Under the pieces are notes generated by a model. It did not search any database, was not told the origin of the DNA, and worked only from the letters and a program-made list of their open reading frames with translations. From RFSX01 sp964495785 (GTDB lineage Bacteria; Bacteroidota; Bacteroidia; Chitinophagales; Saprospiraceae): a stretch of DNA of 64,000 bases. The stretch is taken from positions 26,527 to 90,526 of the forward strand of contig CAZBXL010000005.1 in NCBI GenBank assembly GCA_964495785.1. Direction: 5' to 3'. Shown here one piece after another: positions 1 through 8,515 of this stretch (within the stretch, counting starts at the first letter, position 1; the number at the start of each line of letters is the position of its first letter). The translations under genes and the position numbers were made by a program.

Positions 1-2
1 AA

Positions 3-3000
3 TTTAGAAACATTGGTCCTGCAGGTATGAGTGGTAGAGTCACTGCCATCGATGTCAATCTGAGAGACAAAGATCATATAATCATAGGGTCAGCATCTGG
101 AGGTGTATGGGAATCTAAAAATGGTGGTATCTCATGGAAGCCATTATTCGATGATCAACCGACGCTATCAATCGGAGCTTTGAAAATCAATCAAAATAAT
201 CCTTCAGAAATATGGGTAGGTACAGGAGAAGGTAACCCGAGAAATTCTCATAATAGTGGAGCTGGTGTTTTCAAAACTGTAGATGGTGGTAAGACATGGT
301 CGTATAAAGGTCTTAAGGATACTAAACTTATTCACAGAATAATTATCAATAAACTTAATCCTAATGAAGTTCTCGTGGGAGCTATGGGTTCTGCTTGGGG
401 GGCATCTTCAGCAAGAGGTGTATACTTGTCGAAGGATGGTGGCGAGAACTGGACTAAGACATTATATGTAGATGACAATGTAGGTATCGCAGATATGGTT
501 GCTGATCCACATAACCCCAATAAGATCATTGCGGCGATGTGGGAGTTTGGTAGAACGCCATGGGGATTTAATTCAGGTGGTGAGGGCTCAGGTATTCATA
601 TCAGTTATGATGGTGGGAGTACATGGAAGAAAGTATCAAGTAAAGAAGGATTACCTAAAGGTGACTTAGGAAGAATCGGATTAGCATTTGCAGCGTCTAA
701 GCCAGGATTAGTTTATGCTCTTGTAGAAGCCAAAGAGAATGCCTTATATAAAAGTACAGATGGTGGTGAGAAGTGGACGATGGTCAGTAATAAAAATGTA
801 GGTAACCGACCATTCTACTACGCAGAAATCTACGTTGATCCTCTTAATGAAAATCGTATTTATAATCTATGGAGTTACGTGAGTAAGTCAGAAGATGGTG
901 GTAAGACATTTAAGACAATTGCTGATTACGGTAATAATGTGCATCCTGATCATCATGCCTTCTGGATAGATCCTGATGATTCTAATTATGTCATAGATGG
1001 CAATGACGGGGGACTGAATATCTCTCGTGATGGAACAGAGTCATGGCAGTTTATTACAAATCTTCCTTTAGGACAATTTTATCATGTAGACGTAGATAAT
1101 GATTTTCCCTATAATGTTTACGGAGGTATGCAAGATAACGGCTCGTGGGTGGGGCCAGGTTATGTACTCAAGCGTGGTGGTATTAGAAATTATGATTGGC
1201 AGGAGCTTTACTTTGGTGACGGATTTGATGTAGCGCCAAGAAGAGACAATAATAGATATGGTTATGCCATGTCGCAAGGTGGTAATGTAGGCATGTGGGA
1301 TCGTGAGACAGGCAGAAATCAGTTTATACAACCCGTACATCCCGATGGAGTTAAGTTGCGATACAATTGGAATGCAGCATTAGCACTAGATCCTAATAAT
1401 GATTGCGGATTATATTTTGGTAGTCAGTTTGTACATCGCAGTTCAGATTGTGGTCTGACATGGGACGTGATATCACCCGACCTGACAACCAATGATACGA
1501 TAAAGCAAAATCAGTCTAAGAGTGGAGGACTGACATTAGATATTACAGGAGCTGAGAATCATACTACTATATTAGCTATAGCACCGAGTCCTCATGATGA
1601 TAAGGTTATCTGGGCAGGAACAGATGATGGCAACTTACAAGTGACTAAAGATGGAGGTACAAGTTGGACTAATCTAACTTCATTATTACCATCTTGTCCT
1701 AAGAATCCGTTCATCCCACAGATAGAGGTATCAAAGAAAAATAAAGGAGAAGTTTTTGTCGTCGTTAATAATTATCGTCAGAATGACTGGGGAGCCTATC
1801 TATATCATACTACTAATAATGGCGCCACATGGAGACGTATCGTTAATGATAATCAGGTAGCTGGATTTGTTTGTTCAGTTGTACAAGATCCTGTCGAGGA
1901 TGACTTGATATTTCTGGGCACAGATGTAGGCTTGTATTTTTCTTTAGACCATGGAAGCTCTTGGAAGAAATGGGAGAAAGGACTGCCTCCAGTACAGATA
2001 AGAGATATGAAAATACAAGAGACAGATAGCGACCTTGTCCTCGGAACATTTGGACGTTCGTTTTGGATACTTGATGATATACAACCCTTACGGGAAATGT
2101 CTCAAGCTGGGCTTGGTAAATTCATGGATACACCTTTTAAGGTCACCCAACCTAATACAGCCTATAAGACATCTATGCGATCGTACAATGGCATCAGGTT
2201 CATAGCTCAAGGAGAATTCGTCGGAGATAATAGATCTACGGCGGCCTCATTTACAATATGGAATAAGCCTAAAGAAGAGACAAAAGATGGTGATATGAAA
2301 TCTGAAGATAAGCGTAAGGGTAGTGAGAAGAAATATAAAGAATCCAAAAATAAAAAGTCAAAAAAGAAAAAGTCTGACAAAGAGAAAAAGGCATCCGATG
2401 CTGATGATAAAATGTCATCTGATAATGATAAGAAGAGTAAAGGCTCTAAGAAAGGAGAAGTCAAAATTTTATGCATTGATGATCAGGGAGATACATTAAG
2501 AACATTCTCAAGAAAGCTAAAACCGGGATTTAATAGAGTCTCTTGGAATCCTGATACGAAAGGCATTGATTATCCAAGTAGACAAGATAGAAAAGAAAAA
2601 AGAGAACCTGGAGGGATGCCAATATTGCCAGGAGATTATAAGATGGTATTTGAATATGGCGAGCACAAAGACTCCACTATGCTGACTGTGGCATTAGATC
2701 CGAGAATTGACTCAGATATAATAGATACTCAAGCTAAGTACGATGCGATGAAAGAATATAATACATCTGTAACAGCGGCAACTGAAGCTTTTGACAATCT
2801 TAAAAAAGCAAAGAAATCCCTGAGTCTCTACAAAAAAATAATAGATGTACAAGAGGATACGATAACTGAGGTATATAATAAAAAGCATAAAGCAATCAGC
2901 AGTAAGATAGATAGTATTATGAATCTATATATGCTGCCAGAACCGTCAAAGCCACAGTATGAAGATAGCTCCCACACATTGATGGACAAGATATATAAAG

Positions 3001-3203
3001 GGAGGAGGTACATAGGTACGTCGATGAAAGAGCCATCACCTAACGGAAGATTTGCTGTAGATCAAGGTGAGAAAGGAATAGTAGAAATGTTAGATGTTGT
3101 AAATGGTTTCTTCTCTACAGATTGGAAGGAGTACGTAGAAGAAATTAAGTCTCTACCACTCAATATTTATGATGAGTATGAACCCGTAAAAATAGAGGAA
3201 TAG
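3..3203 (+). CDS. VPS10/sortilin-like BNR-repeat protein, 5' end outside window
   Basis: The frame is open to the window edge: the codons before the ATG at 27 read FRNIGPAG and lead into MSGRVTAIDV, the usual beginning of the propeller in this family, so that ATG is internal and the signal peptide lies upstream. Repeated Asp-box/BNR motifs of the type S.DGG..W (for example KTVDGGKTW, LSKDGGENW, KSTDGGEKW) run over about residues 30-690 (numbered from the ATG) and indicate a large exported beta-propeller like those annotated 'glycosyl hydrolase'/VPS10 in Bacteroidota; enzymatic activity is not shown. Residues about 750-811 are an extreme Lys/Ser/Asp/Glu low-complexity insertion between two beta-rich parts. 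The C-terminus is helical with no T9SS sorting domain. Confidence 0.85.
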   Translation, partial: FRNIGPAGMSGRVTAIDVNLRDKDHIIIGSASGGVWESKNGGISWKPLFDDQPTLSIGALKINQNNPSEIWVGTGEGNPRNSHNSGAGVFKTVDGGKTWSYKGLKDTKLIHRIIINKLNPNEVLVGAMGSAWGASSARGVYLSKDGGENWTKTLYVDDNVGIADMVADPHNPNKIIAAMWEFGRTPWGFNSGGEGSGIHISYDGGSTWKKVSSKEGLPKGDLGRIGLAFAASKPGLVYALVEAKENALYKSTDGGEKWTMVSNKNVGNRPFYYAEIYVDPLNENRIYNLWSYVSKSEDGGKTFKTIADYGNNVHPDHHAFWIDPDDSNYVIDGNDGGLNISRDGTESWQFITNLPLGQFYHVDVDNDFPYNVYGGMQDNGSWVGPGYVLKRGGIRNYDWQELYFGDGFDVAPRRDNNRYGYAMSQGGNVGMWDRETGRNQFIQPVHPDGVKLRYNWNAALALDPNNDCGLYFGSQFVHRSSDCGLTWDVISPDLTTNDTIKQNQSKSGGLTLDITGAENHTTILAIAPSPHDDKVIWAGTDDGNLQVTKDGGTSWTNLTSLLPSCPKNPFIPQIEVSKKNKGEVFVVVNNYRQNDWGAYLYHTTNNGATWRRIVNDNQVAGFVCSVVQDPVEDDLIFLGTDVGLYFSLDHGSSWKKWEKGLPPVQIRDMKIQETDSDLVLGTFGRSFWILDDIQPLREMSQAGLGKFMDTPFKVTQPNTAYKTSMRSYNGIRFIAQGEFVGDNRSTAASFTIWNKPKEETKDGDMKSEDKRKGSEKKYKESKNKKSKKKKSDKEKKASDADDKMSSDNDKKSKGSKKGEVKILCIDDQGDTLRTFSRKLKPGFNRVSWNPDTKGIDYPSRQDRKEKREPGGMPILPGDYKMVFEYGEHKDSTMLTVALDPRIDSDIIDTQAKYDAMKEYNTSVTAATEAFDNLKKAKKSLSLYKKIIDVQEDTITEVYNKKHKAISSKIDSIMNLYMLPEPSKPQYEDSSHTLMDKIYKGRRYIGTSMKEPSPNGRFAVDQGEKGIVEMLDVVNGFFSTDWKEYVEEIKSLPLNIYDEYEPVKIEE

Positions 3204-3575
3204 AAGATGTTGTGTTTCTTTTCATTGCGAGCGAAGAATGAATCGAGTAATCTTCAGTAAGAAACTAGATTGTCTTCTTGATTAACAGGATTCAAGTTCA
3301 ACTATCATACACTGGCGATATCTGAAGATATCTCCAAGCGGCTAGCGCCTTAGTCGATATAAAAAAGAAACAAAAAGAATAGGAGGTAAATAAATTACCT
3401 CCTATCGCTTCTTAGGGTTAAAAGTATTCAACACTCTAAAATGACTACCTAAAATGAAATTGTTTTACTATTGGCTTTATTTGACTATTCAAATTTAAGA
3501 AGCAATATTGGTTTATTTATCACCTAAAAGGGTGAATTTTTTTGTACAATCTGACCTCATCAAAATGTAATACCA
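3204..3575. other. intergenic region with decayed repeat and hairpins
   Basis: No gene is seen. Positions 3223-3254 (cattgcgagcgaag..., then taatctt) with an imperfect inverted partner at about 3268-3284 (agattgtcttcttgatt) resemble, from memory, the widespread bacterial intergenic palindromes beginning CATTGCGAG, here decayed. Further right lie the strong 11-bp hairpin at 3379-3405 and a weak 5-bp hairpin at about 3520-3535 (tcacc/ggtga) followed by a T run on the + strand. Confidence 0.4.
3379..3405 (-). terminator. Rho-independent-type terminator after rsmE
   Basis: A perfect 11-bp inverted repeat (ataggaggtaa / ttacctcctat) has a 5-nt loop. Read on the minus strand it is followed by attctttttgtttctttttt, so it fits termination of the rsmE transcript that ends at 3576. 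It may also stop + strand readthrough, although there it lacks a T run. Confidence 0.7.
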
Positions 3576-4265
3576 TTAAGTAATGATATGAGTTAACGCA
3601 ACGATGCCCGCCGTCTCGGTTCTTAGTCTGTTATTGGAGATGTTAACAGTAATGAAATCATTCTGTGTTGCGTTATTTAATTCCTCTTCCGTAAAGTCAC
3701 CCTCTGGTCCTACTAAGATTATGACAGACTGCTTTTGAATGATCTCTTGTCTTAGGTCATTATTATCAGGATTGTAATGAGCTATATATCTAAGGTCATA
3801 TTGTTGCGCCATCTCCATTAATTTAGAGAAGGATATCGTATCGGTTATAGAGGGATGATAATGTTGCATTGATTGTATAGCAGCGCTTCTGATGATCTTC
3901 TTTGATCGATCTATATTTATTTTGATACGCTCAGAATTTTTTGTTTTAAGAGGGATGATATGATGGACTCCTATCTCTACACTTTTTTCGACAAAAAATT
4001 CCCAACGCGATCGATTTTTGGGTGGAGCTATAGCTATCGTGTAATTGTTATGGGGAACTTCGTTTTTAGATATTGATTGTATTGTAAGTTGAGCTGATTT
4101 TTTTGATATAGAATCGATGACAGCCATTCCAGATTGTCCTAATCCGTCAGTTATGGCGATACTGTCACCGACACGTTTTCTGAGGACCTTACAGCAATGT
4201 ACGTACTCTTCATCTTCCAGGAAAGCGACTTTACCATCAATACTATTTACAAAAAAGAAGATCAT
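3576..4265 (-). CDS. rsmE: 16S rRNA m3U1498 methyltransferase RsmE
   Basis: This cytosolic SPOUT-class enzyme methylates N3 of U1498 in 16S rRNA with S-adenosylmethionine. At 229 residues it is the normal length. The N-terminal PUA-like part contains EYVHCCKVLRKRVGD (about 20-34). The SPOUT knot is clear: VGPEGDF at about 185-191 and RLRTETA at 213-219, the family's SAM-binding signatures. The Lys/Arg-rich middle (PPKNRSRWEFFVEKSVEIGV) is also typical. The ATG start lies 128 bp from the divergent rseP start, so the two genes share an upstream region. Transcription probably ends at the hairpin 3379-3405. Confidence 0.95.
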   Translation of the reverse strand: MIFFFVNSIDGKVAFLEDEEYVHCCKVLRKRVGDSIAITDGLGQSGMAVIDSISKKSAQLTIQSISKNEVPHNNYTIAIAPPKNRSRWEFFVEKSVEIGVHHIIPLKTKNSERIKINIDRSKKIIRSAAIQSMQHYHPSITDTISFSKLMEMAQQYDLRYIAHYNPDNNDLRQEIIQKQSVIILVGPEGDFTEEELNNATQNDFITVNISNNRLRTETAGIVALTHIIT

Positions 4266-4295
4266 ATAGACTATGAATTTTATTCATAAAATTAC

Positions 4296-4330
4296 TTGCA
4301 AAACTAATCCTATAATAATTGCTACTTTTG
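4296..4330 (+). promoter_or_regulatory. Bacteroidota-type promoter for rseP
   Basis: The -7 element tacttttg (4323-4330) matches the Bacteroidota consensus TAnnTTTG exactly, and a TTG -33 element sits at 4296-4298. The pair stands about 65 bp before the rseP start. The assignment is by consensus only. Confidence 0.5.
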
Positions 4331-4393
4331 AACAGTTTAATCAGCAATGCAGTTTAATAAAAGAGTATAATTGACTCAACGATTTTTAATGAT

Positions 4394-5785
4394 ATGTGGA
4401 TAACAGTAGCGCAATTTATATTAAGTCTTTCAATTCTTATAGTACTTCATGAATTAGGTCATTTTAGCACAGCTAAGTGGTTTAAAACAAGGGTAGAAAA
4501 GTTTTACTTGTTTTTCAATCCTTACTTTTCGCTTTTTAAGGTTCAGGTAGGGGAGACAGAGTACGGCTTAGGATGGTTGCCATTAGGTGGCTATGTCAAG
4601 ATATCGGGAATGATAGATGAAAGTTTTGATTCAGAACAGATGTCTGGTCCACCTCAGCCATGGGAGTTTAGAGCAAAGCCCGCTTGGCAGCGACTTATCA
4701 TCATGATAGGTGGTGTGACAGTCAATTTTATTTTGGGAATTATATTATTTGGCGTTGTCTTTTTTGTGTGGGGAGAAAAATATCTCCCTTCTTCTGAATT
4801 AAAAGAAGGTATCGTCGTTACAGAACAAGGCTATGAGTTAGGTCTAAGAGACGGGGATAAAATCATAAAAGTGGGGGACTTAGATGCATCAAAGTTTAGT
4901 CCAGGTTTAGTCAACAAAGGTCTCATCATAGACGGTGCTAAAACAATAGAAGTCGAAAGGTCGGGTACGGTCAAGACGATACCTGTCGATCCTAAGTGGG
5001 CACCATTGCTTTCAAAATATGAAAATAAAAATATGAGGCTTGTGGGCCTAAAGATGCCAGCTCAGGTTTCTAATATTTCTAAGAATTCGTTAGCTAAAGC
5101 GGGAGCAGCAGGAGTACAAAAAGATGATGTTATAATTGGCGTTAATGATAAAAAGGTAGACTATATGGATCAGTTTGTATCTGAGGTAATAGGACTGCCG
5201 AAAGATGGTACTCCTGAGACTACATTTACAATACTCAGAGGTCAGGACACACTTTCATTGAGTTACACAACATTGTTCGATAAAAAGAAGACAATAGGAC
5301 AACGTCTTTTTAATAGGGATGCAGATAAGCAGAGACGTCTCGGATTTGAATTGTATGACTCAGAAAAGTTCTTTAACTACAAGTCAGAAAAGTTTGATAT
5401 GGGTCCAGCATTAGCTAAAGGGTGGTCTGAGTCATGGGGTTTTCTCGGTGATCAGATTAATGCTTTCGGTCAGATGTTTAAGGGAAATATAAAAGCTAAA
5501 GATTCATTAGGAAGTTTTATAAGTATAGGAAAACTATTTGGTCCAGAATGGGAGTGGAAGAGATTTTGGAGAATGACGGCAATGTTGTCGATACTTCTCG
5601 GATTTTTTAATTTACTACCGATACCTGCATTGGATGGTGGTTATGTGATGTTTCTATTATTTGAAAGTATAACAGGAATTAAAGTGCCAGATTCAGTTAT
5701 GGAAAAAGCTACGATGATAGGATTTTTCATTTTAATTGCTTTCATGATCTACGCTTTAGGTCTGGATATCGTTAGACATATGTAG
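4394..5785 (+). CDS. rseP: RIP metalloprotease RseP (site-2 protease)
   Basis: This intramembrane zinc protease cleaves membrane-anchored substrates such as anti-sigma factors. The 463-residue protein has the catalytic HELGH at residues 19-23 inside the first membrane helix, a second helix near residues 100-125, an interior periplasmic region with PDZ-like segments (about 130-310), and the conserved LLPIPALDGG motif near 406-415 that supplies the third zinc ligand, followed by the last helix. Length and order match bacterial RseP/YaeL. The hscB-like gene starts one base after its stop, so the two are co-transcribed. A TTG/TAnnTTTG promoter precedes it. Confidence 0.93.
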   Translation: MWITVAQFILSLSILIVLHELGHFSTAKWFKTRVEKFYLFFNPYFSLFKVQVGETEYGLGWLPLGGYVKISGMIDESFDSEQMSGPPQPWEFRAKPAWQRLIIMIGGVTVNFILGIILFGVVFFVWGEKYLPSSELKEGIVVTEQGYELGLRDGDKIIKVGDLDASKFSPGLVNKGLIIDGAKTIEVERSGTVKTIPVDPKWAPLLSKYENKNMRLVGLKMPAQVSNISKNSLAKAGAAGVQKDDVIIGVNDKKVDYMDQFVSEVIGLPKDGTPETTFTILRGQDTLSLSYTTLFDKKKTIGQRLFNRDADKQRRLGFELYDSEKFFNYKSEKFDMGPALAKGWSESWGFLGDQINAFGQMFKGNIKAKDSLGSFISIGKLFGPEWEWKRFWRMTAMLSILLGFFNLLPIPALDGGYVMFLLFESITGIKVPDSVMEKATMIGFFILIAFMIYALGLDIVRHM

Positions 5786-5786
5786 G

Positions 5787-6314
5787 ATGAATTTAAAGGA
5801 TAAGAATTACTTTGAAATATTTGATCTTCCAGTTGCGATACAGATAGATGAAAAAGCGCTGACTAAGGCTTACTACAGACTATCTATGCAATATCACCCA
5901 GATAGGTATACGCTTAAGAGTGCAGAAGAACAAAAAGAAGCCATTAATAATACAGCTATTATTAATGAGGCGTATAAGGTGATCAAGGATAGACAATCAC
6001 GTATTAAGAACATACTTCAGTTGTCTGGCGTTACATTAGAGGAAGGTAAGGAACGTGTCCCTCAAGATTTCTTAATGGAAATGATGGATATCAACGAAGA
6101 GATTATGGAGTATAAAATGGAGCCTTCAGAAAAAGGTCTTCAAAGCTTAATCGGACAATTAGAAAAATTGGAAAGTAAAATTTTTGAACAAATTTCGCAT
6201 TTTATTACTACTTTTAAAGCAGATAATATAGACCAACAATCACTTTTAGCATTAAAAGACTACTTCCTGAAAAATCAATACATAAACAATATTAAACGTA
6301 ATCTAAATGGCTAA
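5787..6314 (+). CDS. hscB: HscB-type J-domain co-chaperone
   Basis: An N-terminal J domain (about 6-75) carries the HPD motif at residues 37-39 (YHPDRY), and the rest is a C-terminal helical bundle of the HscB type (residues ~95-170), giving 175 residues, the usual length. HscB delivers the scaffold IscU/SufU to an Hsp70 for Fe-S cluster transfer. It follows rseP by one base and overlaps the next gene by 8 bases, so translation is probably coupled. No hscA or isc gene is nearby, so which Hsp70 it serves cannot be told here; a generic J protein is the alternative. Confidence 0.8.
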   Translation: MNLKDKNYFEIFDLPVAIQIDEKALTKAYYRLSMQYHPDRYTLKSAEEQKEAINNTAIINEAYKVIKDRQSRIKNILQLSGVTLEEGKERVPQDFLMEMMDINEEIMEYKMEPSEKGLQSLIGQLEKLESKIFEQISHFITTFKADNIDQQSLLALKDYFLKNQYINNIKRNLNG

Positions 6315-6900
6315 GAAGAAAATTCCTGAAAACAGGGAAAAGAAAGTTAAAGACTTAAGAAATGAAAGTTGGAAAAAAATTGCAACCCCAGTTCCATCTA
6401 ACAGAGTCAATTATTATATCTCTAATAAAGGTAGACTTAAGTCTATTTCTAAGAAAGATAAGTCTGAGTATTTATTAAATCCATCTCCAGATAGACAAGG
6501 TTATATGCGATCTTCTGTCAAGTTAGAAGACAGAAACTATGCGATATACGTACACATGCAAGTGGCAAAGTACTGGTCAAAAAAGCCTACTAAAAATCAG
6601 GTGAAGTACATTCATAAAGATCTTGATAGGTCTAACAACAAGCCAGGCAACGTTGTATGGGTGACTGAGGAGAAGTGGAAACAGTATATTAAGGACAGAG
6701 CTAAGAAGTTCGGATTTGTAGCTCACAGAAAGGGAGGCAAGCCGAAATTAACTGAAAAACAAGTCGCTCAAATCAAAAAGTATCTTGCCCAAGGTAAGAT
6801 GATGAAAAAGAAAATCGCTGAAAAATATGATGTTAGTCATACACAGATTAACAGAATAGAAAGCGGTGAAAACTGGAGTCACGTCAAAGCAAAAAAATAA
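6307..6900 (+). CDS. NUMOD4/HNH-homing-endonuclease-like protein with C-terminal HTH
   Basis: Three parts can be seen. Residues about 19-55 resemble the NUMOD4 DNA-binding motif (ESWKKI...NYYISNKGRLKSIS). Residues about 80-120 resemble an HNH nuclease core (VHMQVAKYW ... YIHKDLDRSNN ... VVWVT) but with a degenerate first His block. Residues about 145-190 form a helix-turn-helix (KYDVSHTQINRIESG) of the kind that follows such domains. The gene overlaps hscB by 8 bp, is very Lys-rich and has the codon style of its neighbours, so it looks like a resident, perhaps domesticated, DNA-binding protein rather than a recent homing gene. Nuclease activity is uncertain. Confidence 0.7.
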   Translation: MAKKKIPENREKKVKDLRNESWKKIATPVPSNRVNYYISNKGRLKSISKKDKSEYLLNPSPDRQGYMRSSVKLEDRNYAIYVHMQVAKYWSKKPTKNQVKYIHKDLDRSNNKPGNVVWVTEEKWKQYIKDRAKKFGFVAHRKGGKPKLTEKQVAQIKKYLAQGKMMKKKIAEKYDVSHTQINRIESGENWSHVKAKK

Positions 6901-6983
6901 CTCTATAGTAGTTAGGCACATTTATTGTACAATCTAAGGTGAGAATGTAATGTGGAAATATTTTACCAAAAACGAATATTTCT

Positions 6984-7313
6984 ATGCACCCTTTGACCTT
7001 AGACTGTACACAAAATGACAGCGGAGCTACAGTATGTATATCCGGCTCGTTAGTTTCGATCAATGCCATTGATCTGAAGACTGAATTACACAAGTATATC
7101 AAGAAGCGACAAAAATTAATTGTCGACATTACTAATGTCACCGAAATAGACCTTACGGGTCTCAATACTTTGATGTTTACTAAAATCAAATGCTCTCTGA
7201 AGTATTCAGAAATGGTATTAGTGGTTTCTGATCAGCATCCGATTCAAAAACTGATAAGATTGACACGTTCTGAGGGCCAATTCAATATCAGAGGTCCGGT
7301 TGTATTAGCTTAG
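6984..7313 (+). CDS. STAS-domain protein (anti-sigma-factor-antagonist-like)
   Basis: The 109 residues form one STAS domain: a beta-rich start (GATVCISGSLVSINAIDLKTEL), then the signature VDITNVTEIDLTGLNTLM (about 46-63), then two more beta-alpha units. In SpoIIAA/RsbV the loop after the conserved Asp carries the phosphorylated Ser (DSSG); here it is DLTG, so classical Ser switching is absent unless the Thr serves. No partner switch kinase or sigma factor is adjacent. The stop lies one base from the galE stop (convergent). Confidence 0.75.
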   Translation: MHPLTLDCTQNDSGATVCISGSLVSINAIDLKTELHKYIKKRQKLIVDITNVTEIDLTGLNTLMFTKIKCSLKYSEMVLVVSDQHPIQKLIRLTRSEGQFNIRGPVVLA

Positions 7314-7314
7314 G

Positions 7315-8337
7315 CTAAGATTTGTTCAGTTTGAGTTGCCACTTCCATGCTGATGATGTCATGTCATCTAATGAGTAGTTAGCTTTCCAGTTTAACTCAG
7401 TAGTAGCCTTAGTATTATCGGCATATATAGCTGATACGTCACCAGCTCTACGAGCAGCTATTTTATAGTTTAACTTTTGAGATGTAGAGGACTCGAATGA
7501 TTTGATGACATCAAGTACACTATAACCTTTTCCTAATCCTAAGTTATAGACTTGGTAGTGCTCTTGATTGTTATCTGCAAGAAGTTTTTCTAATGCAACA
7601 ATATGAGCATCAGCTAAGTCACATACATGGATGTAGTCACGTATTGCCGTACCGTCATGAGTGTTATAATCGTCACCAAATACACTCAGGCATTCTCTCA
7701 GACCTATTGCAGTCTGTGTGATGTAAGGCATCAAGTTGCTTGGGATACCTTTAGGAAGTTCTCCTATGTGAGCACTCTCATGAGCTCCTATAGGATTAAA
7801 ATACCTTAGCGAAATGGCTTTCTTTTGAGTAGTTGAATTTATATAGTTCTGAATAATTTCTTCCCCCATCTGCTTGGTGTGTCCATAAGGTGATGTTGGT
7901 TTTTTTATTGGAGACAACTCATTTACTGGAAGCGCATCAGGTTCTCCATAGACAGTACACGAAGATGAAAAGATGAGATTGGAAATATTATTATCACTCA
8001 TACCTTGTAGCACATTGATTAGGCTATCTAAGTTATTGTTATAATACTTAAGAGGGTGTTCTACGCTTTCACCGACAGCTTTGAGAGCAGCAAAATGAAT
8101 TACGCCAACACTATCATTGTGTTTTTTAAAAAAATCTAAAGTCTCTACTTTATTTCGTAAATCTATTTCGGCAAACTCTACTTCCGTACCTGTGATCTTT
8201 TTTATTCCATCTAAAACAGACCTTTCAGAATTAGATAGATTGTCTATAATGATCGGCTCGTAGCCTTTATTGACTAAGTCAACTACAACATGTGATCCTA
8301 TATAACCAGTACCTCCTGTAACTATTACTTTTTTCAA
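7315..8337 (-). CDS. galE: UDP-glucose 4-epimerase GalE
   Basis: An extended SDR enzyme that interconverts UDP-glucose and UDP-galactose for surface polysaccharides. It has the Rossmann motif TGGTGYIGSH at its start, the catalytic SPYGHTK (Tyr and Lys), and GalE hallmarks such as LRYFNPIGAHES, HDGTAIRDYIHV and YNLGLGKGYSV. No ATG fits. The TTG at 8337 gives the normal N-terminus (M)KKVIVTGGTGYIGSH; an upstream in-frame TTG at 8364 would add nine residues that are not typical. Convergent with the STAS gene. Confidence 0.93.
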   Translation of the reverse strand: MKKVIVTGGTGYIGSHVVVDLVNKGYEPIIIDNLSNSERSVLDGIKKITGTEVEFAEIDLRNKVETLDFFKKHNDSVGVIHFAALKAVGESVEHPLKYYNNNLDSLINVLQGMSDNNISNLIFSSSCTVYGEPDALPVNELSPIKKPTSPYGHTKQMGEEIIQNYINSTTQKKAISLRYFNPIGAHESAHIGELPKGIPSNLMPYITQTAIGLRECLSVFGDDYNTHDGTAIRDYIHVCDLADAHIVALEKLLADNNQEHYQVYNLGLGKGYSVLDVIKSFESSTSQKLNYKIAARRAGDVSAIYADNTKATTELNWKANYSLDDMTSSAWKWQLKLNKS

Positions 8338-8515
8338 AATAGTGATTTCTTTATTTCCTGACAAAGATATGAGTTATTATAGGCTTCTATAGTAATCGAT
8401 GAGATCACTCTGTATTATTTATATAAAAATTAATTAGATTGTGATGAATACCACTTATGCAATTTATTAAATTTTCTTAACGCTTCTTGCTTTAGGAAGG
8501 TTTCAGTTTTAAATT

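Noticed and set aside
3520..3540. Small hairpin tcacc/ggtga with T run as terminator of the first gene
   Set aside because: Only five base pairs and more than 300 bases from that gene's stop; mentioned within the intergenic entry but not listed as a feature.
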